Program-made: the position numbers and the translations under genes | Source: Lewinellaceae bacterium | GTDB lineage: Bacteria > Bacteroidota > Bacteroidia > Chitinophagales > Saprospiraceae | Length of the DNA: 64,000 nucleotides | Assembly: GCA_020636215.1 (NCBI GenBank) | Contig: JACJYG010000007.1 | Span: 372,001-436,000, forward strand | Reading direction: 5' to 3' | The notes under the pieces: model-generated | The model's input: the letters and a program-made list of their open reading frames with translations, nothing else | Database searches by the model: none | What the model was told of the DNA's origin: nothing | Shown here: one piece after another, positions 8,992-17,996 of the stretch | Numbering within the stretch: position 1 is the first letter of the stretch | How the letters are laid out: every line of letters begins with the position of its first letter

Positions 8992-11016
8992 ATGCACGAT
9001 CGCTATCCACATTTGCTTGCCCCCCTTGATCTTGGGTTTACCCGCCTGAAGAACCGTATTCTCATGGGCTCTATGCACACTGGCCTGGAGGAACAAAAGA
9101 ATGGTTTCGAGCGTATGGCGGCCTATTATGCCGAGCGCGCCAGTGGAGGCGTAGGCCTGATCGTCACCGGTGGTATTGCGCCCGACCGGGCTGGCTGGGT
9201 GGCGCCTTTTGCTGCTAAATTGTCAACACGGCGGGAAATGCGGCAACACCAGCTGATTACAGAAGCGGTACATTCAGAGGAAGGGAAAATCTGTATGCAG
9301 ATACTCCACTCGGGGCGGTATGGTTATCATCCGTTGGCGGTGGCGCCTTCGGCCATCAAATCGCCGATCTCGCCTTTCAAACCATGGAAGCTTTCGGGAG
9401 GGGGCGTGGAACGCACGATCCGGCACTTTGTAAAGGCGGCCTTATTGGCTCAGGAGGCAGGCTACGATGGGGTGGAAGTGATGGGCTCCGAAGGCTACCT
9501 TATCAACCAGTTTATCGTCTCCAAAACCAATAAACGGAAAGATAAATGGGGCGGGCCATATGAGAACCGCATTCGATTCCCCATTGAGATTGTCCGGCGT
9601 ATTCGGGAGGCGGTTGGCCGGGATTTCATTATTATCTACCGCTTGTCGATGCTCGACCTGGTGGATGACGGCAGCAGCTGGGAGGAAGTAGAGGTATTGG
9701 CCCGGCGGATCGAACAAGCCGGCGCCACGATCATCAACACCGGAATTGGCTGGCACGAGGCCCGGGTGCCGACTATCGCCACCATGGTGCCGCGTGGCGG
9801 TTTTAGTTGGGTGACGAAGCGCCTCATGGGGAAAGTGGGCATCCCACTCATCACCACCAACCGCATCAATACTCCGGAGAAGGCGGAAGATATCCTCGCT
9901 GCCGGCCATGCCGACATGGTGTCTATGGCGCGCCCCTTCCTTGCCGACGCCAAGTTCGTAAAAAAGGCCATGGAAAACCGGGCCGATGAGATCAATACCT
10001 GCATCGCCTGCAATCAGGCGTGCCTGGATCATACTTTTGAGATGAAGACCTCGAGTTGCCTGGTCAATCCCCGCGCCTGCCACGAAACCTTACTAAACTA
10101 TGTGCCGGCAAAGGTGAAAAAGAAGATCGCCGTAGTGGGCGCCGGCCCGGCAGGCTTGGCCTTCAGCACGATCGCAGCCGGGCGTGGCCACGAGGTATTC
10201 CTCTATGAAGCCAGTCCGGAGATCGGCGGCCAGTTCAACATGGCCAAGCGCATTCCCGGCAAGGAGGAATTCCACGAGACGATCCGTTACTTTCAGCGAC
10301 AAATCGAACTCACAGGTGTAAAGCTGCACCTCAATACCCGGGTAACGGCCGATATGCTATTGAATGGTGGGTTTGACGAAGTAGTACTATGTACCGGAGT
10401 TGCGCCCCGGCAAATAGAATTGGAAGGGATCGATCACCCCAAGGTGCTTAGTTATATTGATGTGTTGAGAAACAAAAAACCGGTAGGTAAGCGGGTGGCC
10501 ATCATTGGCGCTGGCGGCATCGGCTTCGATGTGGCGGAATTCCTCAGCCAGGAAGGCGAGCCCAGCAGCCTGCACATTCCCGCCTTTATGGAAGAGTGGG
10601 GCGTAGATATGGCCTATCAAAACCGCGGCGCCCTCATCGCGCCTTCTCCGGAGCCGCCTGCCCGAAAGATATATCTTTGTCAGCGGTCTAAAGGCAAACC
10701 TGGCGCCGGCCTGGGTAAAACCACCGGTTGGATACACCGCAGTAGCTTGCGTATGAAAAAAGTGGCCATGCTGGCTGAAGTACAGTACGAGCGGATTGAT
10801 GATCAGGGGCTGCACCTCACTGTTAAGGGAGATCCCCAGGTGCTGGAGGTAGACCATATCATCCTTTGCGCCGGACAGGAACCCCTGCGCGACTTGTGGG
10901 AACCACTACAGGCTGAGGGCATTTCCCCTCATCTAATCGGCGGCGCAGACGAAGCCCGCGAACTGGATGCCAAACGGGCAATTAATCAGGCGGCCTGGCT
11001 GGCGGCGGCGATATGA
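8992..11016 (+). CDS. NADH:flavin oxidoreductase / 2,4-dienoyl-CoA reductase-like (FadH family)
   Basis: 674 residues with the three-part architecture of old-yellow-enzyme fusion reductases. An FMN-binding TIM barrel (about 1-330) starts with LGFTRLKNRILMGSMHTGLE. A 4Fe-4S cluster motif has cysteines near 337, 340, 344 and 356. C-terminal FAD and NAD(P) binding domains follow, with Rossmann motifs IAVVGAGPAGLA (about 378) and VAIIGAGGIGFDVAE (about 500). Relatives reduce 2,4-dienoyl-CoA, enones or trimethylamine. The length and cluster fit 2,4-dienoyl-CoA reductase, but the substrate cannot be fixed from sequence. The next gene starts 40 bp downstream on the same strand and may be cotranscribed. 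Confidence 0.88.
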   Translation: MHDRYPHLLAPLDLGFTRLKNRILMGSMHTGLEEQKNGFERMAAYYAERASGGVGLIVTGGIAPDRAGWVAPFAAKLSTRREMRQHQLITEAVHSEEGKICMQILHSGRYGYHPLAVAPSAIKSPISPFKPWKLSGGGVERTIRHFVKAALLAQEAGYDGVEVMGSEGYLINQFIVSKTNKRKDKWGGPYENRIRFPIEIVRRIREAVGRDFIIIYRLSMLDLVDDGSSWEEVEVLARRIEQAGATIINTGIGWHEARVPTIATMVPRGGFSWVTKRLMGKVGIPLITTNRINTPEKAEDILAAGHADMVSMARPFLADAKFVKKAMENRADEINTCIACNQACLDHTFEMKTSSCLVNPRACHETLLNYVPAKVKKKIAVVGAGPAGLAFSTIAAGRGHEVFLYEASPEIGGQFNMAKRIPGKEEFHETIRYFQRQIELTGVKLHLNTRVTADMLLNGGFDEVVLCTGVAPRQIELEGIDHPKVLSYIDVLRNKKPVGKRVAIIGAGGIGFDVAEFLSQEGEPSSLHIPAFMEEWGVDMAYQNRGALIAPSPEPPARKIYLCQRSKGKPGAGLGKTTGWIHRSSLRMKKVAMLAEVQYERIDDQGLHLTVKGDPQVLEVDHIILCAGQEPLRDLWEPLQAEGISPHLIGGADEARELDAKRAINQAAWLAAAI

Positions 11017-11055
11017 GAAAATCGGAAGCGGAAAGGAGGCTAAAACAACAACAAC

Positions 11056-11676
11056 ATGCAAGACATTCAGAACCTAAATACCCGAATCCAAGCCTTTTGG
11101 TCCTGGTTTGCCGAAACGGAAGGAGCCATCCGGGAGTACTTCGCGGAGGAGGAGGACATTATAGACAAAGCTGCTTTGATCGAGTCCATCGACAACAAAG
11201 TGCTGGACTTCGGGCTGTTTTCCTGGCAGATCGCCCCGGGCTTTAGCCGCCCGTTTTCCCTGACCATTTCACCTAATGGAAATAAAGAGCGGCTGAAAAT
11301 CAGTAAAATGATCATTCAGTCCGCCCCATCCTTGTCCGACTGGGAGTTCAATTACGCCAAGCCAGCCCAGGATGAGGCACTGGCCTTTAGCTTGTACGAC
11401 GATTTCCTGGTCGAACAGGCGGTTGATGCTTCCCAATGGCGATATGCCCTGGTGAAAAAAACAGATGGCCGGCTCGTGGTCATCCTGGAGGCCAGGAATG
11501 TCCGCCACCTGGACGCCGATACGCAACGGGTAGCTGGCGAGCAGGTGGTGGCCAACCTGCTGGGCGAAGAGTTGATGATCAACCACGTGCACCGGGTAGA
11601 GGTAGTGGAGGAATTGGAGGAAGAACATAGGGCGGGGAGTGCGCCGATATTGGGATTAAAGAATTTTACCTTTTAG
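11056..11676 (+). CDS. Hypothetical soluble protein, 206 aa
   Basis: The ATG at 11056 follows an AC-rich leader. There is no signal peptide or membrane segment. The protein is acidic, with aromatic residues near the N-terminus (FWSWFAETEGAIREYF) and a charged C-terminal helix (VEVVEELEEEHRAG). Its shape, with an N-terminal helix then alternating beta segments, resembles small uncharacterised Bacteroidota cytosolic proteins, but I do not recognise the family. It lies 40 bp after the FadH-like gene and may share its transcript, although no functional link can be read from the sequence. Confidence 0.7.
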   Translation: MQDIQNLNTRIQAFWSWFAETEGAIREYFAEEEDIIDKAALIESIDNKVLDFGLFSWQIAPGFSRPFSLTISPNGNKERLKISKMIIQSAPSLSDWEFNYAKPAQDEALAFSLYDDFLVEQAVDASQWRYALVKKTDGRLVVILEARNVRHLDADTQRVAGEQVVANLLGEELMINHVHRVEVVEELEEEHRAGSAPILGLKNFTF

Positions 11677-11714
11677 AAGCATATTCCAGCATTATAGCTT
11701 CCAGCCATACTGAA

Positions 11715-12155
11715 CTACGTATCCGCCCGGTGCTCGAGTAATTCTTCCATTGATTCATCCTCAGCGTTTTTGAACAACAGCCCAAAGGCAAAACCGGCGC
11801 CCCCCAACAGAATGGTGCCCGCCAGGATAAGAACAAGGAGGCCGCTTCCGGACAAGCCCCGGTACCGCACCGAAACGTTGCGGGAGCCCTGAGCGCTAGT
11901 ACTCAGAGCCACCACGCCGGCGCGCTCTGGCGTCCATTGAAAAGTGGCGGCCAGGGCGGGGGCGCGCAGCGTATCCCTTTGGGCCAGGCTGCTGTTGGGA
12001 CGGTAGGTTATGACGACCATCGAATCAGGTTGAGCCAGGCTAATGGTGATGTTTTCGCCCTGGATGGGTTTTTCCGTTGAAACTGAGATTTGGGCGCCCG
12101 TGGGCGACAGGCTGCCCACTATTATTGCAAGGGACAACAGGAATCGCTTTTTCAT
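11715..12155 (-). CDS. Small exported protein with C-terminal membrane helix; candidate symporter partner
   Basis: 146 residues. An N-terminal signal peptide (MKKRFLLSLAIIVGSLSPTGAQ) is followed by a ~70-residue beta-rich extracytoplasmic domain, a glycine-rich transmembrane helix (about 103-129, GLLVLILAGTILLGGAGFAF) and a short acidic tail. Its ATG overlaps the stop of the upstream sodium symporter gene by 4 bp (ATGA), so the two are almost certainly translationally coupled. The family is not recognised. The coupling and single-pass topology suggest an accessory subunit of the transporter. Confidence 0.75.
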   Translation of the reverse strand: MKKRFLLSLAIIVGSLSPTGAQISVSTEKPIQGENITISLAQPDSMVVITYRPNSSLAQRDTLRAPALAATFQWTPERAGVVALSTSAQGSRNVSVRYRGLSGSGLLVLILAGTILLGGAGFAFGLLFKNAEDESMEELLEHRADT

Positions 12156-13675
12156 GCTTCCTTCGTTTTGCGATTGGTGAGCAAATAGGCGAAAATCAGG
12201 GTGAAAACAATCCAGAATGCCGGAATGAAGCTGGCCAGCCAGCCGTAGCCAGGCATATCATATGCAGAACCGTAAAGCGGCCATTCGGCGATGAGGCTGA
12301 AGACGATAACCAGCAGCAATACCAACGGGATGACATACTTGATCAGAAATTCAAACCAGCGTCCCAGTTTGACCTTGGCATGCTGGTTGAGCGCCGCCCG
12401 TAGCTTATCCGCTCCGAATATCCAGCCAATGATGACGGCTTCAAAAAAGCCAACCGTGAGCAGGCTGTAATTGAAGACCCAGTGGTCGGTGATATCCAGC
12501 AGCGTGAGGCCCAGGGTGCCGTCGCCTGACAGGCCGGGGTCGATGATATAGGGTAGGGCGAATAGACAAGAACCAATAATGCTGGGAATGGCAATGAAGG
12601 CCAGAGCCCGCCCGCGGCTTATTCTGAATTTGTCGATAAACGCAGAGGCAGGCGCTTCGATCAGAGAAATGGAAGAAGTCAGGCCCGCCAGTACGACCAG
12701 GAGGTAAAAGCCGAAGCCGAACAAGCGCACGACCCATGGTAAGGCCGACAGTTCGTTAATGCCTTGCGGAATGACGAAGAAGGATAACGATAAGGTGGTG
12801 CCGGCCGGGTTGAGGGCGAAGACAAAGAGCAGTGAAAAAATGGCTACGCCCGCCAGATACTCGAAGCTACAGTTCAAAAAAGAAACCAACATGGCGTTGT
12901 TGACCTGGTCGGCGTCTTTGGGCAGATAGGAGGCATAGGCCGTCATGGTGCCCAGGCCCAAGGACAGAGAGAAAAACATCTGGCTAAAGGCGCCTTTCCA
13001 GACGCTGGGCTGTGAAATACCAGCCAGGTCGGGAGTGAACAGGTAAAGGACTCCGTCGATCCCTCCCTCCAGCGTAATACCCCGGATAACGAGGATGATC
13101 ATAAAGGCCCACATAAGCGGGACGAATATCCGCACCGCCGCTTCGATGGTCTGGGTGCCTTTGCGCAGGATAAAGATATTGGCCAGCCAGATAATGACAA
13201 TGTACACCATCGGGTTCCAGGTGCTGATCATGTTGAAGAAGTAAACGGTAGCGTTGGGGCTGGAGGCCGGCGTCGTCATGGGCGTAAAAGGAGCTGTGAC
13301 GCCCGGTTCGAAAAGGCTGCCGAAAGACCCCAGCATCATACCCAGCGCCCAGCCCAGGATGGCCACGTAATACATAGTGATGAAGAGGGCGCTGGCGATG
13401 GTCCACCAGCCCAGGTATTCTCCCTTTTTTCCGGCAAAACGCCGAAGCGCCAGGGGGAGCGACTGGTGGGTCAGGGCGCCCATGCCGAACTCCACCATCA
13501 TCATAGGCATGCCCAGCAGGAACAGGGCGATGAAGTAGGGAAGATAAAAAGCCCCCCCGCCATATTGGTAGGCATTGGAGCTGAAAAACACGATATTGCC
13601 CAATCCGATGGCCGAGCCGCTCGCTGCCAGGATGAATCCCAGCTTGCTTTGCCAGTTCTGTCTAGGTGTTGACAT
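12152..13675 (-). CDS. Neurotransmitter:sodium symporter (NSS/SLC6) family transporter
   Basis: 507 residues with about 12 hydrophobic segments and the NSS hallmark near the N-terminus (LGFILAASGSAIGLGNIVFF), which provides the unwound TM1 substrate/sodium site in LeuT-type transporters. The usual GNVWRFP continuation is replaced by GNIVFFSS, an unusual variant that may change gating or substrate. The family imports amino acids or related compounds with Na+ across the inner membrane. The start at 13675 (MSTPRQNW) is an ATG. The downstream small membrane protein gene overlaps by 4 bp, so the pair is an operon. Confidence 0.92.
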   Translation of the reverse strand: MSTPRQNWQSKLGFILAASGSAIGLGNIVFFSSNAYQYGGGAFYLPYFIALFLLGMPMMMVEFGMGALTHQSLPLALRRFAGKKGEYLGWWTIASALFITMYYVAILGWALGMMLGSFGSLFEPGVTAPFTPMTTPASSPNATVYFFNMISTWNPMVYIVIIWLANIFILRKGTQTIEAAVRIFVPLMWAFMIILVIRGITLEGGIDGVLYLFTPDLAGISQPSVWKGAFSQMFFSLSLGLGTMTAYASYLPKDADQVNNAMLVSFLNCSFEYLAGVAIFSLLFVFALNPAGTTLSLSFFVIPQGINELSALPWVVRLFGFGFYLLVVLAGLTSSISLIEAPASAFIDKFRISRGRALAFIAIPSIIGSCLFALPYIIDPGLSGDGTLGLTLLDITDHWVFNYSLLTVGFFEAVIIGWIFGADKLRAALNQHAKVKLGRWFEFLIKYVIPLVLLLVIVFSLIAEWPLYGSAYDMPGYGWLASFIPAFWIVFTLIFAYLLTNRKTKEA

Positions 13676-13950
13676 GTTTTTAAGTTGATTTTTTGAATTC
13701 TAGCATTAGCGGAAGTTTCTTTCTGCCGCCCAAATTACCGCAAGGGCTGGTGGATTGATTACCCGCAACAGCAGTTGGCCGGCTTTTTTTTGTAAAATCG
13801 GTATTTCATTGATCAATTGGAAGTATATGGACTGTTTTGATGGGCCACAACCAGGTGGGGATGGAAAAAACACGTATCTTTTCAATGGAAAAAACCGTTT
13901 TCCAACCCAACGAATGTTGTGGTTGGCTGTGTCTTACAAAAAAAAGAATT

Positions 13951-14403
13951 ATGGCTCTGAGGAAGAAAAGAGTGTTTGGCGCCGGTGATAGCGACACCTT
14001 TCGGCATCCATTGTATTTCATCGGCCTGCTATTGATTTCGGGCCTGCTGCTTTTTAGTTGTTCGAAAGATACGGAACAGAAACCAGCCGAAGAGAATGCC
14101 GCAGTTCAGATACGCATTGAAAACCGGAGTAAATTCACCCTTAGCCAGGTGCTGTTGGAAACCGGTGGCGGGGGAACTCGTACCTATACGGATATCGGGC
14201 CGGGCCAATTATCTGATTACCATGGCTTCGATTTCACCTATCGTTACGCGTTTATCCAGGCCATTATTCAAGGTGACACACTAACCCTTCAGCCGATCGA
14301 TTACGTGGGGGAGCGGCGTTATACCAATGGCAAATTTTCTTTCCTGATCGATATTGTCGGCGACCCACCGCAGTATATGGTCTTCGATTTTCGGGAAGAT
14401 TAG
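13951..14403 (+). CDS. Hypothetical lipoprotein, ~150 aa
   Basis: The ATG at 13951 (MALRKKRVFG) follows an A-rich leader; the frame extends upstream to 13837, but that part looks non-coding. A hydrophobic segment ends in LLLFSC followed by SKDTEQK, a lipobox that would place the cysteine at about residue 31. The mature part is a ~115-residue beta-rich domain with a GGGGTRTYTDIGPG turn. Probably anchored in the envelope. The family is not recognised. Confidence 0.72.
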   Translation: MALRKKRVFGAGDSDTFRHPLYFIGLLLISGLLLFSCSKDTEQKPAEENAAVQIRIENRSKFTLSQVLLETGGGGTRTYTDIGPGQLSDYHGFDFTYRYAFIQAIIQGDTLTLQPIDYVGERRYTNGKFSFLIDIVGDPPQYMVFDFRED

Positions 14404-14564
14404 GGCCCGAGGCGCTTGGGCAGTACATCTTTTTTCAATACTTCAGTAAAACCGGGAGCAGGCCTTGTCTTTATCTTGTCCTGCATATCATGAGCATTGC
14501 AGAATATAAAGCTGAGTTGACAGCTTAGAGGCATTTTTTATCTTAGATTTTTGGGGAAAAGTGA

Positions 14565-14572
14565 TATCTTTA
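14565..14572 (+). promoter_or_regulatory. Putative -7 promoter element TATCTTTA
   Basis: Matches the Bacteroidota housekeeping -7 consensus TAnnTTTG at seven of eight positions. It lies 55 nt before the aspartyl protease ATG, within a 224-nt gene-free stretch. Confidence 0.45.
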
Positions 14573-14627
14573 AGGAGTTGTTTGCCGCAACAAACAATTA
14601 ACCGAACCACCTAAATCCCCGACACTC

Positions 14628-15596
14628 ATGCCTCACCTTTACACCATCCTATTAGCCATACTCTTCATGCCTGCCCTGCTGTGGGGCGAATCAAAGTACC
14701 GAATGGCGCAGGAATCCTGTGGTTTGTCTTTCATTGTAAAGAACAAGCTCATACTGGTGCAGGGAGAAGCAGGTGATGAGGCCGGTTATTTCCTCTTTGA
14801 TACCGGAGCTTCTGAGTTGGTGCTCAACAAGCGTTATTTTGGCCGGCAGCGTGGTTATGAGTCCGATCATCAGTATACCGATGTACATGGCCATCGAGGC
14901 CAACACGGTTATGTCTTTGTTTCGCACTTTCAATGGGGTGGCCTGGAGCGAGATCATTTTTACACCCCCCGTCTTGACCTGTCACCTTTAGAAGCTATGC
15001 TCGGAGAGCGGATTATCGGCATCATTGGATATGATGTGCTTCGGAATGTAGAAACAGTGGTCGATTATTACACCGGCTCCATGCAGTTGTTCCGAATTGA
15101 TGAAATCCCTTTCCCCTCTGCAGATGGCCGCCAGCCGGATTTTATTATTCCATTTCAGCTCGACGGCCACTTACCGGTGATCCGGGGTGCGGCTGGTGAA
15201 GCGGGCAAGCTCCGCCTGGGCGTCGATTCCGGTGCTTCGGTCAACCTGTTTGAGATCCGCCTACGGGATAAGCTGGCGGGGAAGGCATTGCAACAGCGGA
15301 CCATTCCGCTGCTGGGGGCGGGGGGGGGCGAAAAACGAACTCCTTATTTCGTGATGGAGAACCTGCAGGTGGAGGACGCCTATTTTATCCACTACAGCCG
15401 TGTAGCCCTCAGTGACCTGGCCATGTTGCGCAATTTTGGCTTTCAGGTGGATGGGCTCATTGGCGTCAATTTTTTTCGCCTGGGCAGGGTGTCGATCAAC
15501 TACCGCTCCCGGTGTTTTAGGGTATGGTTGGGCCAAAACGATTATACGATGCGGCTCCAATTGGTCAATCCAATGAAAATGATGAGTCTGGAGTAA
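14628..15596 (+). CDS. Exported two-lobed retropepsin-like aspartyl protease
   Basis: 322 residues with an N-terminal signal peptide (MPHLYTILLAILFMPALLWG). Two catalytic-type motifs are present: FLFDTGASELV with Asp near residue 58, and LGVDSGASVNLF with Asp near residue 200. This is the gag-polyprotein/retropepsin-like aspartyl protease fold present twice in one chain, giving a pepsin-like pseudodimer. Such bacterial proteins are usually periplasmic or outer-membrane-facing; the substrate is unknown. The MscS channel gene begins 64 bp downstream on the same strand. Confidence 0.8.
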   Translation: MPHLYTILLAILFMPALLWGESKYRMAQESCGLSFIVKNKLILVQGEAGDEAGYFLFDTGASELVLNKRYFGRQRGYESDHQYTDVHGHRGQHGYVFVSHFQWGGLERDHFYTPRLDLSPLEAMLGERIIGIIGYDVLRNVETVVDYYTGSMQLFRIDEIPFPSADGRQPDFIIPFQLDGHLPVIRGAAGEAGKLRLGVDSGASVNLFEIRLRDKLAGKALQQRTIPLLGAGGGEKRTPYFVMENLQVEDAYFIHYSRVALSDLAMLRNFGFQVDGLIGVNFFRLGRVSINYRSRCFRVWLGQNDYTMRLQLVNPMKMMSLE

Positions 15597-15659
15597 ACAC
15601 AACTGTCTACAATTGCTTCCGGTGATGTAACTTTGCGCCAATTCAAAAATACACCGGGA

Positions 15660-16478
15660 ATGGATAAGATCAATGACTACCTGGACCAGGCTATGAAGAT
15701 GGCTATCGAATACCTGCCCAAACTGGCCCTGGCCCTGCTGCTGCTCTATTTTGGATTCAAACTGGCGAACCGCCTATCCAGCCTGTTCGCCCGGCTGCTG
15801 GAACGCCTTGGAATGAGTTCCAGCCTGCTCACCTTCTCTCGTTCCCTTGCTAATATCGGCCTGAAAATGCTACTGATTTTTACAGTGGCGGCCGTAGCTG
15901 GAGTGGATATTACGGCCTTCGTTGCGGTGTTGGCCGCTGCTGGCTTTGCCGTAGGCCTGGCCCTTCAGGGCAGCCTCAGCAACTTCGCAGCCGGTATTAT
16001 CATCGTGCTCTTCCGCCCTTACAAAGTGGGGGATTGGATAGAATTAGATGAAAAATTCGGGCAAGTAGAGGAAGTCGAAATTTTCAATACGATTATCGTA
16101 ACCCCAGGCCGGAAAACGCTGATCGTTCCCAACGGAAAGGTAGTTGAGAATATCGTGACAAATTATTCGAAGAAGGGTTTCATCCGACTGGAGCTGCAGG
16201 TTTCTATGCCCTATAGCGAAAGCTTCCCCAAGGTAAAGGAGATCATCCTACAGGAATTGCTGGCAATTGACACGGTATTGAAAGACCCTCGGCCAGAGAT
16301 CGGTATAGAAAGCTACGATAGCCACAACGTATTGCTGGCGGTAAGGCCCTACGCCACTCCCGATGATTACTGGCAGGTAACTTTTGAAGCCTATGAACGC
16401 ATTAAAGCAGCTTTCAACCGCAATGGCATCAAGGTCGCCTACTCGGAAGGTATAGAACTGGGTACGATCGGAGAATAA
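15660..16478 (+). CDS. Small-conductance mechanosensitive channel (MscS family)
   Basis: 272 residues from the ATG at 15660 (MDKINDYLDQ); a TTG at 15633 is in frame but less convincing. There are three transmembrane segments. TM3 carries the glycine/alanine-rich pore helix AGFAVGLALQGSLSNFAAG, followed by the beta domain (RPYKVGDWIELDEKFGQVEE) and the C-terminal alpha/beta vestibule. Length and motifs match E. coli MscS. It opens under membrane tension to release solutes during hypo-osmotic shock. The gene converges with cvpA-like 16495-17088, with only 16 nt between stops. Confidence 0.93.
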   Translation: MDKINDYLDQAMKMAIEYLPKLALALLLLYFGFKLANRLSSLFARLLERLGMSSSLLTFSRSLANIGLKMLLIFTVAAVAGVDITAFVAVLAAAGFAVGLALQGSLSNFAAGIIIVLFRPYKVGDWIELDEKFGQVEEVEIFNTIIVTPGRKTLIVPNGKVVENIVTNYSKKGFIRLELQVSMPYSESFPKVKEIILQELLAIDTVLKDPRPEIGIESYDSHNVLLAVRPYATPDDYWQVTFEAYERIKAAFNRNGIKVAYSEGIELGTIGE

Positions 16479-16494
16479 GTTGTGAGTACAAAGG

Positions 16495-17088
16495 TCACCG
16501 CCTGGACGGCTCATCATCAGGAAGGTCGTATACATTGGGGTCGGACTCTTCGCGCTCCACGCTCATTTTTTCCAGTTTGTCCAGAAATTCAATGGAGTGG
16601 TCCCAGAAATCTGCGAGAATGGGCTTAAGGCTGCCGCCCCAGCGCCACACCAGTTGTGGATATTGTTCCAGGTAAGCATAGGTGGCGGAATCGTCTTTGG
16701 TTTGATCCTCGATGAGCCCGGCTTTATCGCCAAACCAAAGCAGGCCGCTGAACAGAAGGGTGAAGAAGGCTGCCGTAAAAAAACCTCCGATGAACTGGTT
16801 GATGAAGTTGATATGAGCCGATTGTAATGCGCCTTCCAGAAATCTGGCAAACAGGCGGATGATCATCATAACGCCAACAAAGGTGATCAGGAAGCCCGCG
16901 ATGAACATCAGCGGGTTGTCGGATAAGGCGCTTTCCAGTAATTTTGTGACCTGTGGGCCGAAGCGGACAGCCATGATCAATCCAAACACCACTGACAGGA
17001 TGGTGAAGATCGTCTTGATAATCCCTCTCGAAAAGCCGAGGTAGAAACCCCAGGCTGCGACTAATGCAAAGAAGATATCAATCATCAT
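16495..17088 (-). CDS. CvpA family inner-membrane protein
   Basis: 197 residues from the ATG at 17088 (MMIDIFFALVAAWGFYLGFSRG). Four transmembrane helices and the N-terminal GFYLGFSRGIIKTIF motif are typical of the CvpA/colicin V production family. The C-terminal ~50 residues are acidic and charged (EREESDPNVYDLPDDEP). The family is an inner-membrane protein linked to envelope homeostasis and, in some bacteria, toxin export; the exact role is unknown. Confidence 0.85.
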   Translation of the reverse strand: MMIDIFFALVAAWGFYLGFSRGIIKTIFTILSVVFGLIMAVRFGPQVTKLLESALSDNPLMFIAGFLITFVGVMMIIRLFARFLEGALQSAHINFINQFIGGFFTAAFFTLLFSGLLWFGDKAGLIEDQTKDDSATYAYLEQYPQLVWRWGGSLKPILADFWDHSIEFLDKLEKMSVEREESDPNVYDLPDDEPSRR

Positions 17089-17322
17089 GATGCCCAAAGA
17101 TAATGGATAAATAGCCGCAAAGACATTAAAATAGACTATAATGCTTTATTATTCGATGAATAGCAGCACTATAGTAATAACAAAAAACGAGGAAATAAGC
17201 TTCCGGGGCCGGCCAGGTATCCCGGAAATTCACATTTCGTGGCAATATTTGGCTTAACACGCCGTTTCGGGCAAGTAGGAAAGTTTACTTTAGAAAAGTA
17301 TACATCTTTCCCGCCTGCAGTA

Positions 17323-17330
17323 TAACTTTG
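17323..17330 (+). promoter_or_regulatory. -7 promoter element TAACTTTG
   Basis: A perfect match to TAnnTTTG, 19 nt upstream of the ATG at 17349. It predicts a very short leader for the following small exported protein. Confidence 0.6.
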
Positions 17331-17348
17331 TATAAAAAATCCGATCAG

Positions 17349-17816
17349 ATGAAAGTTTTCTTGACCTTAATCCTAGGAACTACCCTATTCGTTTCTTCCC
17401 TAATGGCACAGGACGATGTGCAAACCATTTTCGTCCTGGGGGAAAATGAAAAGGCTTACGAAATGCTCAATCAATCCTACAGCCAGACTTTGCTCGAGGT
17501 ATCTGACTTTGACACCCAAAAGGCCTTTGACGCCTGGATGGATATGATGAAGCAAATGGAAGAATACGCCAAAAAGCTGCGTTTCGATATCAAAGGCGTC
17601 AAGTTGTGGCTTCACGTCTTCTGGAATGAAGATGGCACGATCAGCCACATCGGCTACCTGATGCGCCCCGATTCCAGGAATATCGATAACCTGGAACTAG
17701 CAGCCTTTCTGAAGACTTTTATGGGCCGCTACAAACTGCCGTTGTCTAGCAGCCGGAAATTCAGCCACTATACCGGGGCCAACTTCCCCATCTATAGTGA
17801 AAAAGTAAACAACTAA
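17349..17816 (+). CDS. Hypothetical exported protein, 155 aa
   Basis: The ATG at 17349 (MKVFLTLILGTTLFVSSLMAQ) gives a clean signal peptide; a TTG at 17328 lies within the putative promoter. The mature region has a helical part (KAFDAWMDMMKQMEEYAKKL) and beta segments (GVKLWLHVFWNEDGTISHIGYL). Similar small periplasmic proteins are common in Bacteroidota, but I do not recognise a named family. It is monocistronic, bounded by a promoter and a strong terminator. Confidence 0.75.
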   Translation: MKVFLTLILGTTLFVSSLMAQDDVQTIFVLGENEKAYEMLNQSYSQTLLEVSDFDTQKAFDAWMDMMKQMEEYAKKLRFDIKGVKLWLHVFWNEDGTISHIGYLMRPDSRNIDNLELAAFLKTFMGRYKLPLSSSRKFSHYTGANFPIYSEKVNN

Positions 17817-17817
17817 A

Positions 17818-17859
17818 AAAAGTAAAATGGCTCGCACAACTGCGGGCCATTTTACTTTT
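17818..17859 (+). terminator. Strong intrinsic terminator after the 155-aa protein gene
   Basis: A perfect 14-bp inverted repeat (17818-17831 with 17846-17859) ends in TTTT. The loop can continue pairing through one G-U wobble to a CGCA/TGCG stem closed by a CAAC tetraloop, for about 19 pairs in all. It begins immediately after the stop codon. Confidence 0.9.
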
Positions 17860-17996
17860 ATGTGGACGCTAAGCCGGCCAGGGCCGTAATGGCTATTATT
17901 CCAACTTCTTAATGTCAAATTTAATACCGGAAGGTTGGTAATGTTATCCTAGTCCACGTACTTTGCACTTTCTTTCACAATAAATCCACTGGTAAA

